Assembly: GCF_014202425.1 (NCBI RefSeq)
Contig: NZ_JACHGT010000001.1
Coordinates: 475,160 to 539,159 of the forward strand
Direction: 5' to 3'
Length of the DNA: 64,000 bases
DNA from: Phytomonospora endophytica
GTDB lineage: Bacteria; Actinomycetota; Actinomycetes; Mycobacteriales; Micromonosporaceae
A model generated the notes under the pieces. It was not told where the DNA came from. It saw nothing but the letters and a program-made list of their open reading frames with translations, and ran no database searches. A program made the translations under genes and the position numbers. Below are positions 37,005 through 45,438 of this stretch, one piece after another; within the stretch, counting starts at the first letter, position 1; each line of letters starts with the position of its first letter.

Positions 37005-38678
37005 CTAGGGCCCCGACGACGGCCCGGTGCGCCCGCGAAGGCGCCTCCGCACCGAGCCGGCGTCGAGGGCCTCGCCGACGGCCGCGCTCACCGCCGCCCG
37101 CAGCCCGCGCAGGGCGTGCTTCGGCACCTGCCCGGCGCCCGGGTCCTCCCGCAGCTCCTTGAGCAGCGACCAGCACAAGGCCAGCATCACCAGCACGAAC
37201 GGCAGCGCCACCAGGATCGTCGCCTGCTGCAGTGCCTCCAGTCCGCCCGCGACGAGCAGCACACCGGCGACCGCCCCGATCAGCACGCCCCACGTCACCA
37301 CCAGCCATTTGCGCGGCGACAGCGAACCCCGGCTCGACAGCGACCCGAGGACCAGCGAGGCCGAGTCGGCGCCGGTCACGAAGTACAGCGCCACCAGGAT
37401 CACGCACACGATCGAGGTGATCGTGTACCACGGCAGCGACTCCAGCAGCCCGAACAGCGCCGCCTCCTCGCCGCCCTCGTCGAGCTTGCCGACCAGGTCG
37501 GCGTGGCCGGTCGACTGCGTCCGGATCGCCGCGCCGCCCAGCACCGAGAACCACACCGCGCTGGCGCCGCTGGGCACCAGCAGCACGCCGACGACGAACT
37601 GCCGCACCGTCCGCCCGCGCGAGATCCGCGCGATGAAGGTCCCCACGAAAGGCGCCCAGGACAGCCACCACGCCCAGTAGAAGATCGTCCACGTGCCAAG
37701 CCAGTCGGCGTCGGAGAACGCGCCCGTCCGCGTCGCCATGGGCAGCAGGTCGTTGAGGTAGCCGCCGACGCTGGCCGGGAGCACGTCGAGGATGTAGACC
37801 GTCGGCCCGACGACGAAGACGAACACCATCAGCACCGCGGCCAGGATCAGGTTGGCCGTGCTCAGCCATTTCACACCGCGGTGCACCCCGGAGAACGCCG
37901 AGACCACGAACGCCGCGGTCAGCGCGCCGATGATGATCAGCTCGACGGCCCGGCTGTCGGGCACCCCGGCGACCAGCTGCAAGCCCGCCGCGATCTGCAG
38001 TGCACCCAGCCCGAGGCTCGTCGCCGACCCGAACACCGTCGCGAAGATCGCCAGCAGGTCGATCGCCCGGCCCGGACCGCCGTTGGCGCGGCGTTCCCCG
38101 AGCAGTGGGACGAAGGCCGCCGACAGGTGGTTGCCGCGCCGTTTGCGGAAGGTCGCGTAGGCCAGCGCGAGTCCGGCGACGGCGTAGATCGCCCACGGGT
38201 GCAGCAGCCAGTGGAAGAAGGTGTACTCCATCGCCGTGCGGGCGCTGTCGTCGCTGAGCGGCGCCACGCCCGTCGCCGGGGGAGGGGACGCGTAGTGCGT
38301 CAGGGGTTCGGCGACGCCGTAGAACATCAGGCCGATGCCCATGCCCGCGCTGAACATCATCGCCACCCACGCGAGGGTGGTGAACTCGGGCTCCTCGTCG
38401 TCGGTGCCCAGCCGGATGCGGCCGAAGCGGCTGGCGGCGATGACGACGGCCAGGACGAGGAAGACGTCGGCGGCGACGACGAAGAGCCAGCCGAAGTTGT
38501 GCAGCACCCAGCCCAGGCTCGAACCCGCCACGGTGTTCAGGGAGTCGCCGCCGAGGGCACCCCAGGCGACGACGGCCAAGACGATGATCGCGCCGAGTCC
38601 GAAGACCACCTTGTCGATGGGCAGGGACTTCTCCGCGGGCACGGCGGGCACGCCCTCCGCGTGGGATGTTTCCGACAT
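37005..38678 (-). CDS. BCCT family osmolyte transporter
   Basis: A 557-residue membrane protein with 12 hydrophobic segments. It has G-M-G-I-G-L-M-F-Y-G-V-A-E-P-L and W-T-I-F-Y-W-A-W-W-L-S-W-A-P-F-V-G, the signature of sodium- or proton-coupled betaine/choline/carnitine transporters; the aromatic box residues are present. It would import compatible solutes. CATAGT lies 6 bases before ATG 38678 with no ribosome site (leaderless). It is upstream of the kinase on the same strand, with 138 bp between. Confidence 0.9.
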   Translation of the reverse strand: MSETSHAEGVPAVPAEKSLPIDKVVFGLGAIIVLAVVAWGALGGDSLNTVAGSSLGWVLHNFGWLFVVAADVFLVLAVVIAASRFGRIRLGTDDEEPEFTTLAWVAMMFSAGMGIGLMFYGVAEPLTHYASPPPATGVAPLSDDSARTAMEYTFFHWLLHPWAIYAVAGLALAYATFRKRRGNHLSAAFVPLLGERRANGGPGRAIDLLAIFATVFGSATSLGLGALQIAAGLQLVAGVPDSRAVELIIIGALTAAFVVSAFSGVHRGVKWLSTANLILAAVLMVFVFVVGPTVYILDVLPASVGGYLNDLLPMATRTGAFSDADWLGTWTIFYWAWWLSWAPFVGTFIARISRGRTVRQFVVGVLLVPSGASAVWFSVLGGAAIRTQSTGHADLVGKLDEGGEEAALFGLLESLPWYTITSIVCVILVALYFVTGADSASLVLGSLSSRGSLSPRKWLVVTWGVLIGAVAGVLLVAGGLEALQQATILVALPFVLVMLALCWSLLKELREDPGAGQVPKHALRGLRAAVSAAVGEALDAGSVRRRLRGRTGPSSGP

Positions 38679-38737
38679 TTCATCACTATGGTCCGCTGTG
38701 GCGCGCCCGGCCCGCGCGGCTCGCCGGGCGGGCACGC

Positions 38738-38766
38738 AAAACGGCCCCGGCGCGAAGCCGGGGCCG
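38738..38766 (-). terminator. Terminator of mini-protein B
   Basis: CGGCCCCGGC and GCCGGGGCCG (38742-38751 and 38757-38766) form a perfect 10-bp stem; on the minus strand it is followed by TTTT. Mini-protein B is thus a monocistronic unit too. Confidence 0.85.
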
Positions 38767-38782
38767 CGTACCGGGTGCCGGT

Positions 38783-38962
38783 CTAGCAGTAGCCGATGCG
38801 AACGCAGCTCAGGTAGAAGCCCTGGCAGTAGTCGTACCAGCAGTCGTACAGGCTGCCGCCGTCGCAGCGCTGACGCTTGCGCTCGCAGGGTGCGGCCTGC
38901 GCCTCGGCCGGCGGGACGAGGCGGGTGAGTAGACGGTCGGCGATCTTGTTGAAGCTCTTCAT
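38783..38962 (-). CDS. Cys-rich mini-protein B, paralogue of mini-protein A
   Basis: A 59-residue product starting at ATG 38962 behind AGGAGA. Its first 27 residues (M-K-S-F-N-K-I-A-D-R-L-L-T-R-L-V-P, then A-x-A-A-P-C-E) match mini-protein A at 17 positions, while the remainder is different: R-K-R-Q-R-C, G-G-S-L-Y-D-C-W-Y-D-Y-C and a terminal R-I-G-Y-C, with six Cys. Even Cys numbers and a terminal Cys are shared with A. It lies between the BCCT and valS genes with its own promoter region and terminator. Function unknown. Confidence 0.75.
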   Translation of the reverse strand: MKSFNKIADRLLTRLVPPAEAQAAPCERKRQRCDGGSLYDCWYDYCQGFYLSCVRIGYC

Positions 38963-39021
38963 GTCATCTCCTGGACGGGGAGGGGCCGGTGAATAGAAGG
39001 TTAGGGGAGACGTGTACACCG

Positions 39022-39036
39022 GACCGCATACGAAGA
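39022..39036 (-). promoter_or_regulatory. Shared upstream element, copy at mini-protein B
   Basis: On the minus strand TCTTCGTATGCGGTC (39036-39022) lies 59 bp before mini-protein B and shares TCTT and TATGCGGTC with the element before mini-protein A. Confidence 0.45.
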
Positions 39037-39041
39037 GTGTT

Positions 39042-39055
39042 TGGGTAATTACCAA
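39042..39055. promoter_or_regulatory. AT-rich palindrome upstream of mini-protein B
   Basis: GGTAATTACC (39044-39053) is a perfect 10-bp palindrome within TTGGGTAATTACCAA. It sits just upstream of the shared element, where a regulator of mini-protein B could bind. It is not found before mini-protein A. Confidence 0.35.
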
Positions 39056-39073
39056 TGATCAACTGCTCTACGC

Positions 39074-39108
39074 AAAGCGACGGCCCCGGCGCGATGCCGG
39101 GGCCGTCG
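39074..39108 (-). terminator. Terminator of valS
   Basis: A perfect 13-bp stem (CGACGGCCCCGGC 39078-39090, GCCGGGGCCGTCG 39096-39108) starts 12 bp after the valS stop on the minus strand and runs into CTTTG. Confidence 0.85.
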
Positions 39109-39119
39109 TCGTCAGTGCG

Positions 39120-41672
39120 TCAGACCGAGACCTTCACGTCCAGTTCGGCGCCCTCGGCGGCTTCGAGCACGACCTCGCCGATGCTCCCGGCCTTGCCCAC
39201 GTCGCCGAGCACCGCCCGGGCCCGCTCCACCGTCTCCGGCGCGGCGGTCACCCGCACCGAGGCGACCTCGGCGCGCATCGACAGCTTCTGCTCCGACTTC
39301 GCCTTGCGGACCGCCCCGATGAGCGCCACCGCCGTGTCCAGCAGTTCCGGGTCGGCGTCGGTGACCAGGATCGGCGACGGCCAGGGGCTGCGGTGCACCG
39401 AGCCCTCCTGCCACCACGACCAGGTCTCCTCGGTCACGAAGGGCAGGATCGGCGCGAACAGCCGCTGGAGCGTCGACAGGGCCAGCGCGAGCGTCGCCCG
39501 GGCCGACTCGGCCGGCGCCTCGCCGGCGTCGCCGTACGCGCGTGACTTGACCAGCTCGACGTAGTCGTCGCAGAAGAGCCAGAAGAAGGCCTCGACCGCG
39601 TCGAGGGCCTTGGCGTAGTCGAAGGCCTCGAAGGCGTTCGTGCAGGCGTCCACGGTGGACGCCAGCCGGGCCGCGAGAGCGCGGTCGAGCGGTTCGGTGA
39701 TCGCGTCGAGCCGGTCGAGGTGCTCGGTCGTGGCACCGATGCCGAGCACGAAGCGGCTCGCGTTGAGCAGCTTCACGGCCAGGCGGCGGCCGACCTTCAT
39801 CTGTCCCTCGTCGAAGGCGGTGTCGGTCCCGGGACGGCCCGAGGCCGCCCAGTAGCGCACGGCGTCGCTGGAGTACTTCTCCAGCAGATCCATCGGGGTG
39901 ACGACGTTGCCCACCGACTTCGACATCTTCTTGCGGTCGGGGTCGACGATCCAGCCCGAGATGGCGGTGTGCTTCCACGGCAGCGCGTCGAACTCCTGGT
40001 GGGCACGCACGACGGTGGAGAACAGCCAGGTCCGGATGATCTCGTGCGCCTGCGGCCGCAGGTCCATCGGGAAGACGCGGCCGAAGAGGTCGGCGTCACG
40101 CTCCCAGCCACCGGCGATCTGCGGCGTCAGCGAGGACGTCGCCCAGGTGTCCATCACGTCCGGGTCACCCGTGAAGCCACCCGGCCGACCACGTTGCGCC
40201 GCTTCGTAACCGGGCGGCGCGTCGACGCTCGGGTCGACCGGGAGCACGTCCTCGCCCGGCACGATCGGCCGGTCGTAGACCGGGTCGCCGGCCTCGTCGA
40301 GGGGATACCAGACCGGGATCGGCACGCCGAAGAAGCGCTGCCGCGAGATCAGCCAGTCGCCGGCCAGACCGCCGACCCACGACTCGTAGCGGTGCCGCAT
40401 GTACGCCGGGCGCCAGTCGAGCTCGCGGCCGCGTTCGAGGAGCCGCTCGCGCAGGGCCTCGTCACGGCCGCCGTTGCGGATGTACCACTGGCGGGTCGTG
40501 ACGATCTCCAGGGGCTTGTCGCCCTTCTCGAAGAACTTCACCGGGTGCGAGATCGTCCGCGGCTCGCCGATCAGGTCACCGGAGGCGCGCAGCTGCTCGA
40601 CGACCTGCGCCTTGGCGCTGTGCACGGTCTTCCCGGCCAGTTCGGCGTAGGCGGCCAGGCCGCCCGCGTCGGTCAGGCCGCGCGGCGGCTCGGCCAGGAT
40701 GCGCCCGTCGAAACCGAGGACCGAGCGCGTCTGGAGGTCCAGTTCCCGCCACCACACCACGTCGGTGGTGTCACCGAAGGTGCAGACCATCGCGATGCCG
40801 GTGCCCTTCTCGGGGTCGGCGAGGCGGTGGGCGACGACGGGGACGTCGACGTTGAACACCGGCGTGCGCACGGTCGAGCCGAACAGGCCCTGATAGCGCT
40901 CGTCCTCGGGATGCGCGACCAGCGCCACGCAGGCCGGCAGGAGCTCCGGGCGGGTCGTGGCGATCTCGACGGTGCCGCCGTCGGGCGTGTGGAAGGTGAT
41001 GTGGTGGTAGGCGCCGGGACGTTCGCGGTCCTCCAGTTCCGCCTGCGCCACGGCCGTGCGGAACGTGACGTCCCACAGCGTCGGCGCCTCGGCGAGGTAG
41101 GCCTCGCCCCGTGCGAGGTTGCGCAGGAACGCCCGCTGCGCCGTGGCGCGCGAGTTCGTGTCGATCGTCTGATACGTCATCGACCAGTCGACGCTCAGCC
41201 CGAGGCGCCGCCACAGCTCCTCGAAGGCCTGCTCGTCCTCGACGGTCAGCCGTTCGCACAGCTCGATGAAGTTCCCGCGCGAGATCGGGATCTGCTGGCG
41301 GCTCGGCTTCTCCGGTGGCGTGAAGTCGGGGTCGTAGGGCAGCGAGGGGTCACAGCGGACCCCGAAGTAGTTCTGCACCCGGCGCTCGGTGGGCAGGCCG
41401 TTGTCGTCCCAGCCCATCGGGTAGAAGACCTCTTTACCGCGCATCCGCTGGAAACGGGCCACGGTGTCGGTGTGCGTGAAGGAGAACGCGTGCCCGATGT
41501 GCAGCGAACCGGAGACCGTCGGCGGCGGGGTGTCGATCGAGAAGATCTCCTCGCGCACCTTCGAGCGGTCGAAGCGGTAGACGCCGGTGTCCTCCCATAC
41601 CTGTACCCACGCGGCCTCCAACCCGTCGAGGGTCGGTTTCTCTGGCACACGTGGATTCTGGGAGTTCGTCAT
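39120..41672 (-). CDS. valS: Valine--tRNA ligase
   Basis: An 850-residue class I synthetase. H-I-G-H lies near residue 57, K-M-S-K-S at about 582-586, and D-P-D-R-K-K immediately before. The editing (CP1) domain has A-T-T-R-P-E-L-L-P-A and the anticodon part ends with a short coiled coil, as in the compact actinobacterial/archaeal form. ATG 41672 has TACGCT 7 bases upstream and no ribosome site, so it is likely leaderless; a longer frame is antisense to the next gene's promoter. No T-box leader was seen. Confidence 0.95.
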   Translation of the reverse strand: MTNSQNPRVPEKPTLDGLEAAWVQVWEDTGVYRFDRSKVREEIFSIDTPPPTVSGSLHIGHAFSFTHTDTVARFQRMRGKEVFYPMGWDDNGLPTERRVQNYFGVRCDPSLPYDPDFTPPEKPSRQQIPISRGNFIELCERLTVEDEQAFEELWRRLGLSVDWSMTYQTIDTNSRATAQRAFLRNLARGEAYLAEAPTLWDVTFRTAVAQAELEDRERPGAYHHITFHTPDGGTVEIATTRPELLPACVALVAHPEDERYQGLFGSTVRTPVFNVDVPVVAHRLADPEKGTGIAMVCTFGDTTDVVWWRELDLQTRSVLGFDGRILAEPPRGLTDAGGLAAYAELAGKTVHSAKAQVVEQLRASGDLIGEPRTISHPVKFFEKGDKPLEIVTTRQWYIRNGGRDEALRERLLERGRELDWRPAYMRHRYESWVGGLAGDWLISRQRFFGVPIPVWYPLDEAGDPVYDRPIVPGEDVLPVDPSVDAPPGYEAAQRGRPGGFTGDPDVMDTWATSSLTPQIAGGWERDADLFGRVFPMDLRPQAHEIIRTWLFSTVVRAHQEFDALPWKHTAISGWIVDPDRKKMSKSVGNVVTPMDLLEKYSSDAVRYWAASGRPGTDTAFDEGQMKVGRRLAVKLLNASRFVLGIGATTEHLDRLDAITEPLDRALAARLASTVDACTNAFEAFDYAKALDAVEAFFWLFCDDYVELVKSRAYGDAGEAPAESARATLALALSTLQRLFAPILPFVTEETWSWWQEGSVHRSPWPSPILVTDADPELLDTAVALIGAVRKAKSEQKLSMRAEVASVRVTAAPETVERARAVLGDVGKAGSIGEVVLEAAEGAELDVKVSV

Positions 41673-41831
41673 GGCTGGCAGCGTACCCACGCCACGCGTG
41701 GCCACGCACGCCATATCGGCGACACGCCAGCGCCCGGCTGCACCCCGTGAAGATCGCCACTGACTAGTCTGCCGATACCGGACACGCGCGGGACGGCGGC
41801 GCCGTGGCCGGGGGCTTTGGGGGCGTACGAC

Positions 41832-42419
41832 ATGACAGTGCACACCGTGTCCTTCGTGACCGGTAACGCGGCGAGACTCGACGACGCGCGCGAGCACCTC
41901 CGCGCGCTCGACGTCGAGATCACGGCCGTGAACCTCGACCTGGAGGAGATCCAGTCGACCCGCGTCGGCGACGTCGCCGCGCACAAGGCCCGCCAGGCCC
42001 ACCGCGTCCTCGGTAGCCCCGTGATCGTCGAGGGCTCCGGCTTCATCATCGACGAGCTCGCCTACCCCGGGCCCCTCGTGCGGCCCTTGCTGGCCGCGAC
42101 CGGCGCGCGCGGCGTGGTCGCCCTCGCCGACCTGACCCGCACGCGCAGCGCGCGCTTCGAATCGGTCCTCGTCTACGTCGCCGCCGACGGGTCGAGCCGC
42201 ACCTTCTCCGGCACCCGCCGGCCGGGTACGGTCGCGTCCGTCCCGATCGGCGAGAACGCCGCCGGGATCTGGGCCCAGCTGTGGCGCGTGTTCATCCCCG
42301 ACGGGCAGCGCACGACCCTCGCCGCGCTCGACACCGAGACCCGCGACCGGCTGCTCGCCGACTGGCGCCGCGAATCGGCCTTCGCCTCGCTCGGCAAATG
42401 GCTGGGCGAACCGAACTAG
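41832..42419 (+). CDS. Divergent RdgB/Ham1-like NTP pyrophosphatase family protein
   Basis: A 195-residue protein with the Ham1 fold's landmarks: F-V-T-G-N at the start, [13 protein letters not shown] in the middle and [12 protein letters not shown] later. In canonical RdgB/ITPase proteins the middle motif is E-D-T/S-G-L with a catalytic Asp; here it is E-G-S-G-F, and the T-x-N-x-x-K Lys is Arg or absent. The Y-D-P-x-F loop is missing. It may have another substrate or no activity. The stop shares CTAG with the convergent gene. Confidence 0.65.
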   Translation: MTVHTVSFVTGNAARLDDAREHLRALDVEITAVNLDLEEIQSTRVGDVAAHKARQAHRVLGSPVIVEGSGFIIDELAYPGPLVRPLLAATGARGVVALADLTRTRSARFESVLVYVAADGSSRTFSGTRRPGTVASVPIGENAAGIWAQLWRVFIPDGQRTTLAALDTETRDRLLADWRRESAFASLGKWLGEPN

Positions 42420-42721
42420 CCCTCCGCGAGGTGCCGTTCGATCGTCTCGACCTTCTGGGTGAGGCCGTCGACCCGGCCCGGGTGATAGTCCACCTTGATC
42501 ACGGTGCTCACCCGCGGCGCCTGCGCGGCCACGACCTGGATCGCCTGCGTCACCACGACCATGACCTCGGCGAGACTATCGGCCTCCACGAGGGTGAACA
42601 TCGCGTCGGTGCTGTTGCGCAGACCGGAGTCGCGGACGACCTTCACGGCGTCGGCGACGATCTTGCCGACGTGCTCGCCGACGCCGAGCGGGGTCACGCT
42701 GAAAGCGACGAGTGCGGACAC
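42416..42721 (-). CDS. MTH1187/YqgV-type small ferredoxin-fold protein
   Basis: A 101-residue protein of the MTH1187 (thiamine-binding-like) family: [13 protein letters not shown], then [16 protein letters not shown], then [11 protein letters not shown]. Members form tetramers of ferredoxin-like folds and some bind hydroxymethylpyrimidine/thiamine. GTG 42721 is chosen because the family begins at V-S-A-L-V. A longer frame exists upstream. Function in this organism unknown. Confidence 0.8.
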   Translation of the reverse strand: MSALVAFSVTPLGVGEHVGKIVADAVKVVRDSGLRNSTDAMFTLVEADSLAEVMVVVTQAIQVVAAQAPRVSTVIKVDYHPGRVDGLTQKVETIERHLAEG

Positions 42722-42870
42722 GACAGGTCCCTTCGGTCGGAGATCCACTCAGCCTACGCGGCGCGGGGCCGGGTTGCGGGGGCTTGGGATGATCGTTCGA
42801 CGGCCCCGCCAGCCCACCTGAAGGGGCCGAAGGCGCCCGCCGGCGCGCCTTCACTCACCGTGCCCATGAA

Positions 42871-42885
42871 ACTCCACTGTGGAGT
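42871..42885. promoter_or_regulatory. 15-bp palindrome ACTCCAC-T-GTGGAGT upstream of the GH25 gene
   Basis: A perfect 7+1+7 palindrome 130 bp before the lysozyme gene, identical except for its centre base to the one at the P450 start (33800-33814). The rest of 42722-43015 contains a G+C hairpin near 42969-42990 and no gene. Confidence 0.6.
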
Positions 42886-43015
42886 GTCGGAAAGTTTTAC
42901 CGCCCTTCCCTCGTTCGTAGTTTCCTGCCATGATGCTGGTAATGCCCGCTCGCCCCCGGGCGGGCCGGCGCCGGACGCAGCGGCGCCGCACCACTCAGCG
43001 AGGAGTACGAAACTC

Positions 43016-43801
43016 ATGAGCAAGGCATTACGGCGCCCGGCGGCCCGCCGCCTGACGCAGCGAATCCTGGCACTCGTCGCGACAGGCCTCATGGCCGTTG
43101 GGTCCATGGTCGGTTTCTCCGGGGCCGCGGCCCAGGCCGACCCGTCGGCACTGGCCAATCCGCAGGGCATCGACGTATCGCACTACCAGGGCAACATCAA
43201 CTGGACCTCGGTGCGCAACGCCGGGATCGAGTTCGCCTACATCAAGGCGACCGAGGGGACGACCTACAAGGACCCGCAGTTCAACGCGAACTACCCCAAC
43301 GCGTTCTACGCCGGGGTCATCCGCGGGGCCTACCACTTCGGGCGGCCCAACGTCTCCAGCGGCGCGGTGCAGGCGAACTACTTCGTCAACAGCGGCGGCG
43401 GCTGGTCGCGTGACGACAAGACGCTCCCGGGCGCCCTCGACATCGAGTGGAACCCGTACGGCGCGACCTGTTACGGCCTGTCGACGACGTCCATGCGCAA
43501 CTGGATCACCGACTTCGCCAACACCTACAAGTCCCGCACCGGACGCGACGTGGTGATCTACACGGCCGCGAGCTGGTGGAACCAGTGCACCGGCAGCTGG
43601 ACCGGCCGAGGTTCGCTGAACCCGCTGTGGGTCGCGCACTACACGACCGGCAGCCCGGCCATCCCGGCCGGTTGGCCCGTCTACACCATGTGGCAGTACA
43701 CCTCGACCGGATCGGTGTCCGGCATCGCCGGCAACGTGGACCGCAACGTCTTCAACGGTTCCCGCGCCCGGCTGATCGCCCTCGCCAACAACACACCCTG
43801 A
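43016..43801 (+). CDS. Secreted GH25 lysozyme
   Basis: A 261-residue exported muramidase. Signal peptide: basic R-R-P-A-A-R-R, hydrophobic stretch, A-Q-A cleavage near residue 42. The GH25 domain has G-I-D53-V-S-H-Y-Q-G and A-L-D142-I-E144-W-N, the two acidic clusters of the active site, and W-Q-Y-T-S-T near the end. It cuts between MurNAc and GlcNAc. ATG 43016 follows GAGGAG; the frame remains open far upstream by chance. It lies 64 bp from an amidase gene, so the two make a cell-wall lysis pair. Confidence 0.9.
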   Translation: MSKALRRPAARRLTQRILALVATGLMAVGSMVGFSGAAAQADPSALANPQGIDVSHYQGNINWTSVRNAGIEFAYIKATEGTTYKDPQFNANYPNAFYAGVIRGAYHFGRPNVSSGAVQANYFVNSGGGWSRDDKTLPGALDIEWNPYGATCYGLSTTSMRNWITDFANTYKSRTGRDVVIYTAASWWNQCTGSWTGRGSLNPLWVAHYTTGSPAIPAGWPVYTMWQYTSTGSVSGIAGNVDRNVFNGSRARLIALANNTP

Positions 43802-43865
43802 CGCATGACGGTGGGCGCCCGTGCGGCCGCGCGGGCGCCCCACCCCCATGAGGAGAGAAGAACCC

Positions 43866-44531
43866 ATGAACGACAAGAGCGGCGCCACTCGCCGCACCGT
43901 CCTGACCGGACTGACCGGCATCGCCGCGGCGGCGAGCATCCCCCTCGGCGCGACGGCGGCCTCGGCCGACGTCGACGCCGTCGACCAGCCGCGCGTCTAC
44001 GCGTGCGACGAATGGGGCGCGCGCCCGCCCGACGGCACACCGGTCGTCGTGAACAGCAGGCCGAACAAGATCATCGTGCACCACACGGCCTTCCCCAACA
44101 CGACCGACTTCTCCCTGGACTACGCCTTCCGCAACTCGCGCGACATCCAGGACCTGCACATGGACGACAACGGCTGGATGGACTCCGGCCAGCACTTCAC
44201 CAACAGCCGCGGCGGACACGTCACCGAAGGCCGCCACGGCAGCCTCTCGGCGCTTCTGCGCGGGCGGACGATGATCCAGGGCGCCCACTGCGTCGGCCAG
44301 AACTCACAGGCCATCGGGATCGAGAACGACGGCTCCTACCACCTCGGCGCACCGGTGCCGCAGGCCCAGTGGAACAGCCTCGTCCAGTTCTGCGCGTTCA
44401 TCTGCCAGCAGTACGGCGTGAACCCGCAGGAGATCTACGGGCACAAGGACTTCAACAACACCCTCTGCCCCGGCGGGCTGTGGAACCGGCTGCCCGAGCT
44501 GCGCGCGGCCGTCGCCGACGCGCTGGGATAG
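43866..44531 (+). CDS. Tat-exported N-acetylmuramoyl-L-alanine amidase (PGRP type)
   Basis: A 221-residue amidase_2/peptidoglycan-recognition protein. The N-terminus T-R-R-T-V-L-T-G-L with a moderately hydrophobic Ala/Gly stretch is a Tat signal. Zinc ligands fit I-V-H-H-T-A-F and Y-G-H-K-D-F-N-N-T-L-C-P-G. It would cleave the stem peptide from muramic acid. GAGGAGAG lies upstream of ATG 43866. Co-transcription with the GH25 gene is likely because no terminator is seen between. Confidence 0.9.
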   Translation: MNDKSGATRRTVLTGLTGIAAAASIPLGATAASADVDAVDQPRVYACDEWGARPPDGTPVVVNSRPNKIIVHHTAFPNTTDFSLDYAFRNSRDIQDLHMDDNGWMDSGQHFTNSRGGHVTEGRHGSLSALLRGRTMIQGAHCVGQNSQAIGIENDGSYHLGAPVPQAQWNSLVQFCAFICQQYGVNPQEIYGHKDFNNTLCPGGLWNRLPELRAAVADALG

Positions 44532-44557
44532 ATGTAGGGCAAGGAAAGACCCGGCAC

Positions 44558-44589
44558 GCACAGGTGGGAGGCTCGCCTCCCACCTGTGC
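44558..44589. terminator. Terminator between amidase and convergent SDR
   Basis: A perfect 14-bp stem (GCACAGGTGGGAGG / CCTCCCACCTGTGC) with a CTCG loop is followed by TCTTTC on the plus strand. It serves the amidase gene and perhaps the convergent SDR whose stop lies just beyond. Confidence 0.8.
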
Positions 44590-44593
44590 TCTT

Positions 44594-45349
44594 TCAGCCC
44601 GCGACCGTCGCCAGCCCGCCGTGCGCGTTGAGCACGATCCCCGTACTGAACGTCGCGTCGAAACCGAGGAACAGGGCCGCCTTCGCGATCTCGTCCGGGT
44701 CGGCGTGCCGCGACATCGGCGTCAGCTCCTCACCGATCCCCTGATTGGCCGCCTTGTCGGCGGGAGAGTCGAAGACGATGCCCATCGACGGCGTCTGCGT
44801 GAAGCCCGGCGACAACGCGTTCACCCGGATCCCCAAGGGCAGGAACTCCGAGGCGAAGGCCGACGCGAAACCGCGCACCGCCGCCACCGTGCCCGTCGCG
44901 ACGCTCGTCCCACCGAAGCCGAACCCGTCCAGCACCGCCGTGGTGAACACGAACGAGCCGCCCCGGTTCACCAGCGGCACGAGGCGCTGCGTCGTGAAGA
45001 ACGCCCCTTTCGCCTTCACCGCGAACATCCGGTCGTAGGCCTCCTCCGTGACCTCCCCGATCGGCTGCATCCGCGCGTGGCCCACGTTGACGAACACGAA
45101 GTCGACCGACCCGAGCCGCTCGGCCACGGCGGTCCCGAGCGCGTCGATGTCGGCCATGTCCGCCGCGTCGGACCGCAGTACGTGCGCGGCCCTGCCCGAC
45201 AGCTCGTCCCGCGCGGCGGCGTGATTGGCCTCATCGCGTCCCGTCAGCAGCACCTCCGCGCCGCCGTCGAGGAGCCGCCGCACCACCGCCAGCCCGATCC
45301 CGTGCGTCCCACCGGTCACCACGGCCTTCTTGCCCGCGTAGATTCCCAT
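44594..45349 (-). CDS. Short-chain dehydrogenase/reductase divergent from an AfsR regulator
   Basis: A 251-residue SDR: T-G-G-T-H-G-I-G-L-A-V (cofactor loop), V-F-V-N-V-G-H-A, and S-P-G-F-T-Q-T-P near residue 184. The catalytic region differs from the classical form: F-T-T-A-V-L keeps a Thr rather than Ser and a Y-x-x-x-K is not clearly present (T-S-V-A-T-G-T occupies that position), so activity is uncertain. ATG 45349 follows AAGGAG. Being divergent from an AfsR-type gene (89 bp), it is that regulator's likely target. Confidence 0.8.
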   Translation of the reverse strand: MGIYAGKKAVVTGGTHGIGLAVVRRLLDGGAEVLLTGRDEANHAAARDELSGRAAHVLRSDAADMADIDALGTAVAERLGSVDFVFVNVGHARMQPIGEVTEEAYDRMFAVKAKGAFFTTQRLVPLVNRGGSFVFTTAVLDGFGFGGTSVATGTVAAVRGFASAFASEFLPLGIRVNALSPGFTQTPSMGIVFDSPADKAANQGIGEELTPMSRHADPDEIAKAALFLGFDATFSTGIVLNAHGGLATVAG

Positions 45350-45426
45350 GTCCACTCCTTCGGTTCCTTCCCTTGTCCGTGCTCCGAGCCTGCGGCCGGC
45401 CGGTTATGGAATCGTTTCGGCCGGGC

Positions 45427-45438
45427 TAGCCTCGGCGG
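45427..45438 (+). promoter_or_regulatory. -10 box of the AfsR-type gene (leaderless)
   Basis: TAGCCT (45427-45432) lies 6 bases before ATG 45439, with TTATGG 17 bp upstream as a weak -35. No Shine-Dalgarno is present. Confidence 0.4.

Noticed and set aside
41673-41831. Possible T-box leader before valS
   Set aside because: The gap has no T-box core sequence or extended stem, and a -10 box lies 7 bases before the valS ATG, leaving no room for a leader.
42281-43015. Upstream extension of the GH25 lysozyme frame by 245 codons
   Set aside because: It overlaps two other genes in other frames; the signal peptide and ribosome site fix the start at 43016.
42722-43015. Possible c-di-AMP (ydaO) riboswitch before the GH25 lysozyme gene
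   Set aside because: Such riboswitches often precede wall hydrolases in actinobacteria, but the conserved segments ending in GACAGCTAACC are not present.
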